Of a DNA stretch of 64,000 nt, positions 35,447-45,429 are shown piece by piece (the first letter of the stretch is position 1; each line of letters opens with the position of its first letter). The position numbers were made by a program, and so were the translations under genes. The notes beneath the pieces are model-generated. The model worked only from the letters and a program-made list of their open reading frames with translations, did no database searches and was not told the DNA's origin. Source of the DNA: CAMBRQ01 sp945870325 (GTDB taxonomy: Bacteria; Bacillota; Clostridia; Lachnospirales; Lachnospiraceae); the NCBI RefSeq assembly GCF_050313795.1, contig NZ_JBNPMC010000016.1, forward strand, positions 8,280 to 72,279, written 5' to 3'.

Positions 35447-38400
35447 TTATTTTTGTTTCTTTTTCCGGAAATAGATTACTGTAGCAATACCTGCGAGCAG
35501 AAGGGCACCTGCAGCAATACCTGCGTAAAGAAGAAGTGGGGTATCATCGCCGGTCTTGACTGGTGTGGAGATATCCGGAGTATCTTTTGGTACATCGGTA
35601 ATTTTCACTGTCTGGTCGTTATCATTTATATCTTCGTGATTCGTCAGTTCCACTTCTTTTTTGTTGTCTTTATCACCGGTAGATACATAGAGCTTTTCAA
35701 AAACAACTACATCGTGTCCAGAAAGAGAAGTAGCATCAAAGGTAAAGGTTACTTCTACAGTGCCTTCAGAGTTTTCCGGTTTGAAAGTTGCTTCAGATGT
35801 TACAGGTTTTCCGTCAATCAGTACTTCCTTACCGGTTTCCTTGTCTATCAAAGTACCTACGACCCGGTAGGTAAGGCCAGTTACCAGATCCTTGTAAGAA
35901 ACGGTATCAATAATAGAGGTTTCTTTTTCTGCAAGGACTTCCTGGTCGCCGTCTTTTCCATCTTTAGCGGTAGTCTTAATCTCTGGGAAATAGATGGTCT
36001 GTGGATCATCATCAATCTGGGTATGGAAAGCAACTTCTTTGTCCTGATAAGATACAGACTCAAAGGCTACTATCGTTTTGCCTGCGAGAGCAGTGGCATC
36101 CAGTGTGAAAGTAAGCTCTACAGTGTCTTCCGCATCTTCTGGTGTGAAGGTCAGTTCGGACGTAACTTCTTTTCCATCGATTTGCAAAGGTTCGCCAGAT
36201 TCCTTATCCATTAAAGTTCCGGTTAACTTGTACTCTTTATTTGGAATGAGATGGTAGGAAACGGTATCCGTAATGGTCAGTTCTTTCTTTGGAACTGCCA
36301 TCTGGGTATTGGTATCCGGGCAGTTTGCCTGAGTTGCAATTTCCGGGAAAAAGATCTGCTGGCCTTCATCTTCGAGATCTGCATGAACAGCAATTTCTTT
36401 TTTATCCTGTGTTACAGATTCAAAAACAACGGTTGTCTTACCGGCCAGCGAACTGCCATCAAATTCAAAGACTACATCTACGGTGCCTGAGCTAGTTTCC
36501 GGCGTAAAGGTTGTTTTGGCAGTTACCTGTTTGTCATTAATTAGAACAGGTTCTCCAGTTTTCGCATCCATGAGTGTACCCGTTGCAGTGTATTTAAGGT
36601 TTGGAACCAGCCCTTTATACTGGATCGTGTCAATGAGTTTCACTTTCTCATCAGCATTTGCCATATGCTCACCGGTTTCAGAGTCTATGGCCTGCGTGCC
36701 GATCTCCGGGAAAGAAATCTGCTGGTCTTCATCAGAAAGGTCCGCATGGACAGCCAGCTGTTTATCTTCCTGATACAGTTCCTCGAATACAACAGTTGTT
36801 TTTCCGGAAAGTGAGGAAGCATCAAAGGTAAAAGAAACTTCTACTGTACCAGAGGATTTTTTCGCTGTGAATGTCTTTTCAGAAGTTACAGGTTTGCCGT
36901 CAATCTGAATTGCTTCACCGGTCTCAGCGTCCATTAGTGTTCCAACCAGCTTATAGGACTGACCTTTCTTTAGTCCGGAATATTCGACAGTATCTGCAAG
37001 AGTGACTTCTTTTTCCGGTTTGCTCATATGGGTACCTGTTTCTTTATCCAGAGCTGTTGTGCCGATTTCAATCAGGTCATCGGTCAGGGTTCCAAGGTCA
37101 ATGGTAACGGAATCTTTATATACAGTCACTTCGAATTTTAAAAGACTCATTCCTTTATTGGATTCACATCTCTGCTCCTCAATGACATATTGATCATAGA
37201 TAAGGGCACCTTTGGAATCGTCTGGCGTGGAAGATCCGAACCAGACCCCATCTTCAGATGTTTCTCCACGGTTGGTGTTCTGGGTGTGTTTGTTCCATTT
37301 GGAAGAAGTACTGGCATATCCATTTTTATCCGTCACGATGGTATGGCTTTCTCCGGTTGTAACAGAGGTGATGGTAAATGGAACATCAGAAAGACGTGTT
37401 TGTTCTCCATCGGATACCTTTACCAGTTCCAGATCGCCACGGTAGATCTGTTCTTCGACAGATGAAGTATTGTAGCACTGTACGGTTTCCTTGACACCAT
37501 CGGCTGTGATCTTCTGTACGAATACAGTATCATTGGAAAAGTATCCGACAGGAGCTTTTGTTTCCTGAACAGTCACTGTACCGAGCGGGAGACAAATGGT
37601 TTTTCCATCCGTCTGTGTATAGAAAGCATCTCCAGATACCATATAATCTTTGGTGAAATGAGATTTCCCTTCTGCATCGGTCTTAAATATCCAGGTGCGT
37701 GCCGGGTTAGCCCCATTTGTGGCAGGATCCTGATCGGATTGTTCGGTATAGAATTTTACTGTAAACTGTGCATCCGCAAGAGATGCAGATCCTTGTGGCT
37801 GTGCTTCCTGTGCTTCCTTGTCCAGTTTCTGAAGGAGCAGATCCATTGGATTGCTCTGTGGGATTTCCGTCACATTTACAGGCGTGGTTGCTTCGGATTT
37901 GACAGTGACGTTATGGGTTTTGGTGTCCAGGATGAATCCTTTGGAAGCTTTGGTTTCTTTTACCGTGTAATTACCTTCCTCCAGTTCTCCGGATTTTGCA
38001 TAGCCGTTTTTATCTGTTGTCAATGTCTGTACCTGTTTGTCTCCTTTGTAGATGCCATATTCGGCACCCTGTAAGCTATAGTTACTGTTCCCTTCGGAAA
38101 CAGAGGCGTTGGCTGAAGATTTACGGATTTCCAGATAACCGTAAGGAACCTGATACCAGCTTCCAACAACAGTCTGGCTTCCGCTTCCAGGAATAATAAA
38201 TGCCCGGAAGCTTTCCGGGGGAGCAGGAAGGCTTTTGATTGCTTGTGCAACTTCTTTTGCTTTGTCAATGAAACTCTGGGGTGCACCATGGAAGGCTCCG
38301 GTATCTGAAGAATACCCTGCATAAATATAGGCGACGACAAGATGTCCGATTACATAGGAATTGTCATCAGACCAGCCGCTGAAATATTTGTCTTTTACAG

Positions 38401-38722
38401 TTTTTTCATAGCCATAACCGCCATTTAAGTAATACAGTGCTTTCCGAAGCGGGGAATCCTTTGCCAGAAGGTCATAGGAATAACTGCCGGAAGCAGGGGT
38501 TTTCTTGAGTGGTTCCACACAGTAAGCGGTATTGTTCCCATCAAATGTCATGCGGGAAGTAAAGTAGTCTCCATACGGAATATTCGCTCCTGCGTGAAAA
38601 CTGACGGTACCGTCTGCCGCATGAACAGTCATGCCGCCGGAAAATACGGTGCCGACAGTAACCAGTACTGCAAGCAGAAATGCGAGCAGCCGGTGGATGG
38701 ATTGATTTGTTCTTTCTAACAT
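35447..38722 (-). CDS. Thioester- and VaFE-repeat surface adhesin with sorting signal
   Basis: 1091 residues. Signal peptide (about 1-36, ending VHAA). N-terminal thioester-type domain with Cys68 in NTAYCVEP, able in the family to bond covalently to host surfaces. Then Cna-B/SpaA-type domains (TTDKNGYAKSGELEEGNYTVKE), and four VaFE-type repeats (TVVFEELYQEDK-like). The C-terminus carries a sorting signal reading PVKTGD, a hydrophobic helix and RKKKQK, for sortase anchoring. It is the element's likely mating adhesin. No sortase is seen in the window. Confidence 0.85.
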   Translation of the reverse strand: MLERTNQSIHRLLAFLLAVLVTVGTVFSGGMTVHAADGTVSFHAGANIPYGDYFTSRMTFDGNNTAYCVEPLKKTPASGSYSYDLLAKDSPLRKALYYLNGGYGYEKTVKDKYFSGWSDDNSYVIGHLVVAYIYAGYSSDTGAFHGAPQSFIDKAKEVAQAIKSLPAPPESFRAFIIPGSGSQTVVGSWYQVPYGYLEIRKSSANASVSEGNSNYSLQGAEYGIYKGDKQVQTLTTDKNGYAKSGELEEGNYTVKETKASKGFILDTKTHNVTVKSEATTPVNVTEIPQSNPMDLLLQKLDKEAQEAQPQGSASLADAQFTVKFYTEQSDQDPATNGANPARTWIFKTDAEGKSHFTKDYMVSGDAFYTQTDGKTICLPLGTVTVQETKAPVGYFSNDTVFVQKITADGVKETVQCYNTSSVEEQIYRGDLELVKVSDGEQTRLSDVPFTITSVTTGESHTIVTDKNGYASTSSKWNKHTQNTNRGETSEDGVWFGSSTPDDSKGALIYDQYVIEEQRCESNKGMSLLKFEVTVYKDSVTIDLGTLTDDLIEIGTTALDKETGTHMSKPEKEVTLADTVEYSGLKKGQSYKLVGTLMDAETGEAIQIDGKPVTSEKTFTAKKSSGTVEVSFTFDASSLSGKTTVVFEELYQEDKQLAVHADLSDEDQQISFPEIGTQAIDSETGEHMANADEKVKLIDTIQYKGLVPNLKYTATGTLMDAKTGEPVLINDKQVTAKTTFTPETSSGTVDVVFEFDGSSLAGKTTVVFESVTQDKKEIAVHADLEDEGQQIFFPEIATQANCPDTNTQMAVPKKELTITDTVSYHLIPNKEYKLTGTLMDKESGEPLQIDGKEVTSELTFTPEDAEDTVELTFTLDATALAGKTIVAFESVSYQDKEVAFHTQIDDDPQTIYFPEIKTTAKDGKDGDQEVLAEKETSIIDTVSYKDLVTGLTYRVVGTLIDKETGKEVLIDGKPVTSEATFKPENSEGTVEVTFTFDATSLSGHDVVVFEKLYVSTGDKDNKKEVELTNHEDINDNDQTVKITDVPKDTPDISTPVKTGDDTPLLLYAGIAAGALLLAGIATVIYFRKKKQK

Positions 38723-38749
38723 AAGTCTCCTCCTTACTTTGAAGATATG

Positions 38750-38772
38750 AAAAAGGCAGCGATTTTGCTGCC
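38750..38772 (-). terminator. Intra-operon terminator between VirB4 and adhesin genes
   Basis: Minus-strand GGCAGC/GCTGCC arms with 6-base loop then TTTTTC. Confidence 0.75.
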
Positions 38773-38779
38773 CTGGGTG

Positions 38780-41700
38780 TTAACCGGCTTTTGCTTCTTT
38801 GTGTTTCTGGCGTTCAATGATTTCCAGAAGCTCCTGCCGGTCGGTGGTAATCAGCTCTTTTTCCAGTGTGGATGCTTTGAATTCCACCGTAATGTTATTG
38901 TTGTTTGTTGAGATCAGGCCATTCCCCCTTTGAAAATGTGTGATATTCATGACTTCGGTTTCTGACAGGTGCAGGATATTTTTTACCCGCTGTGCCTCTT
39001 CGTCCTCCATGTTCAGGATGATCTTGGTCTTACAGTTGTTGATGATACCTTTTCCATATTTACCATCATCCAGAGCAAAGAAATCATTTAAATCTTGTGT
39101 GGCAAAAATGCCGGCTCCTGAGTAGGCACGGATGATTTTGGCAATCTCCAGAACAAATTCTGCAGCCAGACGGTTACTGGAAGCACCGATGAGCTGCCAT
39201 ACCTCATCAACGAAGATCGCTTTTTCCTCTGTCCGGTTTTCTTTCGCTTTATCCCAGACGTAATCCAGGGCAACGAACATGCCGACCGTCAGAAGGTCAG
39301 AGGAACCTGTCAGTTCCGAAATGTCGAGTACTGTATATTTGTTCGTCAGGTCTACGTTCGTTTTCTGGTTGAAAGAAGAAGCAGAGCCATGGACCAGACG
39401 GTTTAGGATATGTGCCAGACGTTTGGTATCCGGACTTTCCATCAGGATGTTATAGACATCCTCAAGGATCGGCATTTCCTTATACTGGTTTGGATGATCC
39501 GGGTCAATGAGGGATTCGTTTTTATGTGTAATCCCTTTTCTGGCATAGGTTTTAATGAGTGTCTCGTCCAGAAGCTGTTTCTCCTCATGATTCATGTCAG
39601 GAATCAGGAGAGAGAAGAAGATATGGAGCCTCTGGATTTTGGAAGCCAGAGCGGAAGCATCCAGTGTTGGTCCGTCTAGCAGTTCATTGACAGAATTATC
39701 AACTTTGCGGATTTCCATGACGTTAATGCAATTTTGGCTGGCAGGAGAGATCTGGATAAATTCTCCACCTACGTTTTTACAGGCCCGGTAAAATTCATGC
39801 CCCTTCAGAGGAGCAATGATGAAGACCTGGATTCCCTTCCGCCGCATCCGAAGTGCCATAGTCTGCATGGTGAAGGTCTTACCGGCACCGGAGCATCCAA
39901 GGATACAAATGTTGGAGTTTTTATACTGTTTGGAATCAAAAATGTCCGCTATGACCAGTGAATTGTTATGCTTATTTACTCCGAATAAGATGCCATTGTC
40001 ATCACAGATGGAGTAGCTGGTGAACGGGTAGCAGCTTGCAGCTCCCGTAGTCAGGACATTTCGTTTTGACAGTTCATAGAGTTTTTTATCCAGGTTTGCA
40101 AGCGGCAGTGAGGATAGGAAGCCCTGCTCCTGTAAGAAGTAGCAGGAGTGCAGATCCATATCCTGGGAAATCAATAGTTTCTTCATTTCCTGAATACGCC
40201 ACTGCAGTTCCTCAAGATTCGAAGCAGTAATCGTAATCAGAAGATTGATATAGTAAAAGTCTTCATTATTTGCCAGACCAGCTTTCAGGAAATATCCGGA
40301 TCGTATTGCAGAATCCAGATCATCAAAGTCTGCGTTTGTATCGGATGCATCCTTGATCTTTGACCTGTTGATACGGATCTGTTGTCCAAGTCGCTGCTGA
40401 ATCTTATCCTTTGGCTGTTTATGCAGATAAAAATCAATGTCTATGCCTTCCCCGGCGTTGATCAGTAAGGACAGCCAGCCGGGTGCGACCTTCTGTTTAT
40501 AGCCGTCGCTTGGAACCAACAGGTATGCATGATAAATTCCGTTGATCCGCACATAATTGGAGTGTCGGAAATCTACGGACTCCGGTGCAATGAACTCGTT
40601 GATCCGGATATGATCCAGTTCTTCCTGGCGACCTTCCTTCATATAGCGTGCAAGGACATCTGCGATTCTATCCTGCAGAGGCTTTTCCGTACAAAGGGTT
40701 CGGTTTAATAATGTGTATAGGACATCGGTTGTAAATTCATCTTCATTATCATGGGTAACCACCTGATTTCCGCATTGATATAAGAACGTCTTAGCTGTCT
40801 GGGCGGCTGTCTCCAGTGCAGCAAGGATTTCTTTTTCTTCTACTTTCCGGTTTACATTGAATGGTTCATACTCAAAGATTAGAAAGAACCGTCTTGAAAC
40901 GGCCTCTCTGGAACTTAATTTCTTTACGAACTGGATGTAATCTTTCTGCAGTTCCCGACAGTGAGGATTAGTCTCAAGGGACAGTTCCAGTGCTGCCTGT
41001 TCCAGATGTTTATTGATATCTGCCTTTTTGGAGATCATCTTAATCTGTAATTTGACCGGGCTGATTTTTAAGTAGGAGATAAAGCTGTAAATGATGCCTT
41101 GCTGTTCCCTTGCGCTTCGCAAAAGGAAGTTGATAGGTTCAATCTCCAGAATCTTTACATATCGGTGGTCAGTGGTATAGATGATCCCGTTGGCAATTTT
41201 ATCAATCGGAAGATAATCCTCCAGTGTCATGTCCTTTCGCTTTTTCTTTTTCGAGGAAGCGGAAGGTGAAGGATCAGGTTGTTTCTTATTGGAGCGTGCA
41301 TCTTTTTTCGTAGCTTTCTCCAAACGTTTTGCCTCCTTTTGGGCAAGCTTATCCTGATGCAGTTTTTCTTTATGCTTTTGCTTTTCAGCTTTTAAACGCT
41401 GTTTCTTTTCACGTTTCGCAACTTTGAGGGCTTTCGCCTGTTCCTTTTTTCTTTGTTTCTTTTCAAATTTCAAAATCCGTATATCTTCCCTGGCCTGCTT
41501 CTTGATGCCGCGTTTTGTAGATATATCATAAATCCGACGTTCTTTTTTTTTAGAAGCTGGTGTGGGAGCAACTTTTGAATCGGGTGTAATCCCTTCCTCT
41601 GAAGAAGATGGCATATTATAGGTAACCTCCTTATCATGTGTGGCTGTCTCCATTGGTTGAGGTGATAGCTTCTTTTTTTTCTCCCGATTCTTTTTCGTCT

Positions 41701-42058
41701 TTGGTTCTTTTTGACGAGGATTTTTACGCTGTTTTCCCTTTAGCTCCGGTTTGGTATCCAGCCGGTATAGGATTCTGCGGTTAAACAAAAAACGGACAGC
41801 ATTCATCAGGAAAGCCGTCAGACTTTCCCCTCCAATGCCGATCAGGGCGACCATGGCTGCTGGAAGAGATGTCATACATAAAATGATGATCCGTATGGTC
41901 AGGGACAGGGGAAGATGCACAACAGGTATTGCAATCCCGATGGCAAGAATGGTGCCTTCAATTGCATTGCGGATCTTGAACATTCCTCCCATGAATGTAC
42001 CCCGCTCAATAAAATTACGGGGGATTAAGGCAATTTGTTGTTCTTCAGGGTTGTTCAC
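38780..42058 (-). CDS. virB4: VirB3-VirB4 fusion, conjugation ATPase
   Basis: 1092 residues from GTG 42058. Two membrane helices near the N-terminus (about 27-90) as in PrgI/VirB3, a lysine-rich linker of about 170 residues, then a VirB4/TraE ATPase with Walker A CILGCSGAGKTFTMQ and Walker B region KAIFVDEVWQL. It powers type IV secretion channel assembly in the membrane. GTGA overlap with the preceding gene. Confidence 0.9.
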   Translation of the reverse strand: MNNPEEQQIALIPRNFIERGTFMGGMFKIRNAIEGTILAIGIAIPVVHLPLSLTIRIIILCMTSLPAAMVALIGIGGESLTAFLMNAVRFLFNRRILYRLDTKPELKGKQRKNPRQKEPKTKKNREKKKKLSPQPMETATHDKEVTYNMPSSSEEGITPDSKVAPTPASKKKERRIYDISTKRGIKKQAREDIRILKFEKKQRKKEQAKALKVAKREKKQRLKAEKQKHKEKLHQDKLAQKEAKRLEKATKKDARSNKKQPDPSPSASSKKKKRKDMTLEDYLPIDKIANGIIYTTDHRYVKILEIEPINFLLRSAREQQGIIYSFISYLKISPVKLQIKMISKKADINKHLEQAALELSLETNPHCRELQKDYIQFVKKLSSREAVSRRFFLIFEYEPFNVNRKVEEKEILAALETAAQTAKTFLYQCGNQVVTHDNEDEFTTDVLYTLLNRTLCTEKPLQDRIADVLARYMKEGRQEELDHIRINEFIAPESVDFRHSNYVRINGIYHAYLLVPSDGYKQKVAPGWLSLLINAGEGIDIDFYLHKQPKDKIQQRLGQQIRINRSKIKDASDTNADFDDLDSAIRSGYFLKAGLANNEDFYYINLLITITASNLEELQWRIQEMKKLLISQDMDLHSCYFLQEQGFLSSLPLANLDKKLYELSKRNVLTTGAASCYPFTSYSICDDNGILFGVNKHNNSLVIADIFDSKQYKNSNICILGCSGAGKTFTMQTMALRMRRKGIQVFIIAPLKGHEFYRACKNVGGEFIQISPASQNCINVMEIRKVDNSVNELLDGPTLDASALASKIQRLHIFFSLLIPDMNHEEKQLLDETLIKTYARKGITHKNESLIDPDHPNQYKEMPILEDVYNILMESPDTKRLAHILNRLVHGSASSFNQKTNVDLTNKYTVLDISELTGSSDLLTVGMFVALDYVWDKAKENRTEEKAIFVDEVWQLIGASSNRLAAEFVLEIAKIIRAYSGAGIFATQDLNDFFALDDGKYGKGIINNCKTKIILNMEDEEAQRVKNILHLSETEVMNITHFQRGNGLISTNNNNITVEFKASTLEKELITTDRQELLEIIERQKHKEAKAG

Positions 42059-42654
42059 GGCTGCACCTCCTTTGCATTAGTTTTCTTTTCCGGTTCTGTT
42101 GCTTCGATATCGTTTGGGGTATCAGCAAAACCGCCTTCCTGCATGGATTCTATTTCTTCTGTAGTAACAGCTGGAAGTTTTTGATCCGTCTTACGTTCAT
42201 AGGTAATTATGTTTTCACTGACTTGCAGTTTTTCTTCCCCAAATAAAAAAGCACCGGTACTGGTGCTGCAGGTAACTGGAAGGGTAGTATTATCAGAGAA
42301 AGCAAAAGTAAGCATGATGTCGTTTCCTTCCGGATAGGTGGTCTGTTCTGGAAGAAAGGTCACAGAGGTAATGTCTGTTTTCCCAGTTTCTTTGAGATAC
42401 AGAGAAAATTGTTGCTTTAGTTCATTAATCTGGATGTCTGCAAAAAATGCCTGTAATTCTTCAAAGGCAACGTATTTCAATGTGGGAAGTGAGGCAGTAT
42501 TCTCTCCTTCCGTTTGGATTTCTTTTGCGGGCTGATTTGGGTCAGCCGTATGGTTTTTCTGTTTTTCTGCTTTCCATAAGGCAGGCAGTACAATGCCTGC
42601 TACGATCATGCCGATCATCAGCAGGATGGAAAGAATCAATTTTTTTCTGCTCAT
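42055..42654 (-). CDS. Membrane-anchored transfer protein
   Basis: 199 residues from ATG 42654 after GGAGAGC. N-terminal helix (about 5-25) then an acidic soluble domain outside. Overlaps VirB4 by 4 bases. Function unknown; a GC-rich hairpin with T6 lies in the coding sequence at 42245-42267. Likely a T4SS accessory. Confidence 0.65.
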   Translation of the reverse strand: MSRKKLILSILLMIGMIVAGIVLPALWKAEKQKNHTADPNQPAKEIQTEGENTASLPTLKYVAFEELQAFFADIQINELKQQFSLYLKETGKTDITSVTFLPEQTTYPEGNDIMLTFAFSDNTTLPVTCSTSTGAFLFGEEKLQVSENIITYERKTDQKLPAVTTEEIESMQEGGFADTPNDIEATEPEKKTNAKEVQP

Positions 42655-42664
42655 AAGCTCTCCT

Positions 42665-44449
42665 TTATTTCTTGTCAAAGATCCAATATGCACTTGCTGT
42701 TGCATGAATTTCTGACATCATATCAAATTCCCGGTTGATATAGTTTTTGGATGCACTGTCATTCGGATCGTTAACCAGTACCTTTCCGGAAGCCGTTACA
42801 CCACGAAGGACAATGAAATGTCCGCCTCTGGTAAATAAGCCTGCACTTTGGGAACTGATGACAGGATGGCCTTCTGACAGTGCTTTTAGGACTTTATTGG
42901 GATCGTTGGTATGGGTGACCGATCCGCATCCAAAATGACTGGCTGCCGCTGCAAAGTAGGACCAGTAAGTGCCGACACCTGGTTTGTAGTAAGAATTTCC
43001 ACACCAGGAAACTGCATCTACCGGAGTGATGGTTTTGCCCGTTAAATAACTTGCGACCATGGCAAAGCTGGTCGGGCCACATCCGCTGGTTGCAATGGAA
43101 CCTCCGCCATATGGAATATTTCCGTAATCTGTCTGCAGGTAATGAGGTATCTGCATTCCATTTGCAGGATAGGTGCCGCCTGTAGAAGTAATGATGTAGT
43201 ACCGGAGTACATGGTCTACGTATTCTTTATCGCCATATCTGGAATAAGGCCAGTTAGGGCGGGCACACATCATATCAGAATAAGCGATGGCGTTTGCTTT
43301 GGTATAACCACTGTCCCGTTCCATGGCCCAGTCAATATAACCGGAACCGTAATTGTATCCCTGCAAAGCAAGCTTGATCCGGTCAAGATCTGTTGGACCG
43401 GTGCATCCGGCTTTATCCAGGGCATATTTGAGTTCCTGAATTCCGCATTCGATGCTGTACTCTGGGTCCGTAATACCGTTAGGCACATGGGGATATTTCT
43501 TATTAAATCCACCTTCTGCCGCCTGCATGACATCAAGACCACGTCCTCCGGATTCCTGCATCATCACAGCAAGGATTAGTTCCACATAGGGAGTCATTCC
43601 GTATTTTGTAGCAATCCGTTCTACGGTTGCCCGGTAGCGAAGCACCTCATCGGATACATTGGCAGTTGCGACTCCGGAAGCAGAGGAACCAAAAAAGAGG
43701 GTCAGATTTTCTGCATAAGCGTCTGCCACTTTTTTCTGTTTGTCGTTCAGATGAAAGACATGGTCTGCAAAATAAGAATCACCGGCATAGTTGATTACAA
43801 AGTTATGCCGGGTAAAGGTAACTGTCTGAGTATGAGAATCTGTTCCTTCACCGGCGTCCCCTTCTGCGCCGGCATCCACCGTAACTTCCATGGTAACTCT
43901 CTCTGTTGATACTTCATAAGTAAAAAGTCCATCCTTATTCGCCCGGATGACCCGCTTCAGTTCCGTAAGGTTGATATCCCGATAGTTGTCTTTACTTGCA
44001 CAGAACTGGGCAATGAGCTGATTGGCATTTACAGAGATATAGTAAGCATAGGGATCCGTAATAGATACGGCATCATTTTCCGGTACACGAGAAGCCGCGG
44101 CATTCACCTCAGCAAGTACCTCATCGTGACATTCCTGTAAGACTTCTACAATGGCTTCATTGGCAGCACGTATATTTTCATTGATCCTGCTGTTACTGGT
44201 AAGTGCTCCGGTATTTTCGGAGAGATTTCCGAAGACAAGTCCTGGAAGCATGACAATGAATAATACTGGAATTAGAAGCACAGAAATAATTACGGCGACT
44301 GCCTTTTTAAAGGTTTCCCGGTTCTGAATTGCAGCACCAATGACGGCTCCAAAGGGACCGGCTGTGGCACCTTTTACAGCACCTGAAATAGAAGCTGCAG
44401 CTCTGCCTACCCGAACTGCTTCATTCAGACCGGTCTGATGATTTGCCAA
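42665..44449 (-). CDS. CwlT-like bifunctional cell-wall hydrolase
   Basis: 594 residues, TTG 44449 abutting the upstream stop. Membrane segment about 53-76. Lysozyme-like domain with ELILAVMMQESGG and GIQELKYAL and QGYNYGSGYIDWA. C-terminal C39-like peptidase domain: TSGCGPTSFAMVASYL, GGHFIVLRGV, NDPN. It opens peptidoglycan during conjugation, as CwlT/VirB1-type proteins do. Confidence 0.85.
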   Translation of the reverse strand: MANHQTGLNEAVRVGRAAASISGAVKGATAGPFGAVIGAAIQNRETFKKAVAVIISVLLIPVLFIVMLPGLVFGNLSENTGALTSNSRINENIRAANEAIVEVLQECHDEVLAEVNAAASRVPENDAVSITDPYAYYISVNANQLIAQFCASKDNYRDINLTELKRVIRANKDGLFTYEVSTERVTMEVTVDAGAEGDAGEGTDSHTQTVTFTRHNFVINYAGDSYFADHVFHLNDKQKKVADAYAENLTLFFGSSASGVATANVSDEVLRYRATVERIATKYGMTPYVELILAVMMQESGGRGLDVMQAAEGGFNKKYPHVPNGITDPEYSIECGIQELKYALDKAGCTGPTDLDRIKLALQGYNYGSGYIDWAMERDSGYTKANAIAYSDMMCARPNWPYSRYGDKEYVDHVLRYYIITSTGGTYPANGMQIPHYLQTDYGNIPYGGGSIATSGCGPTSFAMVASYLTGKTITPVDAVSWCGNSYYKPGVGTYWSYFAAAASHFGCGSVTHTNDPNKVLKALSEGHPVISSQSAGLFTRGGHFIVLRGVTASGKVLVNDPNDSASKNYINREFDMMSEIHATASAYWIFDKK

Positions 44450-45373
44450 TTAAATTCGATCCTTTCTTGGAGGTGTCGGGGGCAGTTTCTGGTCGATGGA
44501 TTCATGGTAGGCAACTTTTCCACCGCCTGCGTCATAAGGGGTTTTAGTTACTGCATCCTGTGCATACTGCTTGTACCATGTAGCACCGTCTACAGACTGC
44601 ACAGTTTCATATGTACCCTGTGAGGGTGCCATATATTGGTCTGCATGATAGAGAGCAAACTCTCTGGAACCTGATTCGGTAGATTCCGTTCCGGTGATCC
44701 GTCCACCTCCGATTTCCATATTGGAATAATTGGATAAAGGGTGTGTGGAATCTACTTTCATGCCCATATAAGAAATATAAGCCTTTTCTGCATCTGCTCC
44801 TTTAATGGAACCGACCTGATTGTAGTTACCCTGTGCAATGCGGCTGATCACATTGTTGGCAAAGTCTCCACCTTTATTTAAAGAAGAATGATACATGACA
44901 CTGCCGATGCTGGAATGCTCTGTGTAGCCAGTTGCCGTATTGACTGCGCTACGTTCCACCTGCCTTCCGACAGCTCCGGCCAGTCCACCTGACAGGAAGC
45001 TTCCACCGACAGCAGCATCACCTGGAGAAGAGGGGGCTCGGTAACCGCCACTACCGCCGCCACGTAAATGCATGGAACTTGCCAGACTCCTTCCGGCGAT
45101 TAAAAGCTCTGCCATCATGTTCCCGCCAGTGTTTCCTACATTAATGCCGAGGCTTGCCATGAAAGAATCAATCTTTTGGCTGACTTTTAAAAATGCGATG
45201 GCGCAGAGAAACCAGATGAATATATTACCGGTAACGGCTTCCTTTCCCTGGTTTGCCACTGCCTGTTCCACTTCTGCTTCCGTAAGTTCTGCCGCGAAGA
45301 CTGGGAAGGAACAGAGTATGACCATGCAGGCAGTAAGTGTCAGCAATAAAATAATATTTCTCTTATGTTTCAT
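44450..45373 (-). CDS. Conjugation membrane/secreted protein
   Basis: 307 residues from ATG 45373. Signal-like first helix (MKHKRNIILLLTLTACMVILCSFPVFAAE), a second helix (IFIWFLCAIAFLKVS), then a Gly/Ser-rich soluble region. Its place between TrbL-like and CwlT-like genes suggests a T4SS accessory. Not recognised by domain. Confidence 0.65.
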   Translation of the reverse strand: MKHKRNIILLLTLTACMVILCSFPVFAAELTEAEVEQAVANQGKEAVTGNIFIWFLCAIAFLKVSQKIDSFMASLGINVGNTGGNMMAELLIAGRSLASSMHLRGGGSGGYRAPSSPGDAAVGGSFLSGGLAGAVGRQVERSAVNTATGYTEHSSIGSVMYHSSLNKGGDFANNVISRIAQGNYNQVGSIKGADAEKAYISYMGMKVDSTHPLSNYSNMEIGGGRITGTESTESGSREFALYHADQYMAPSQGTYETVQSVDGATWYKQYAQDAVTKTPYDAGGGKVAYHESIDQKLPPTPPRKDRI

Positions 45374-45429
45374 GTGTTCCTCCTGAAAAAGTAAGGTTAC
45401 CATTGGGACGATAAATGGGGATTCGTTGC

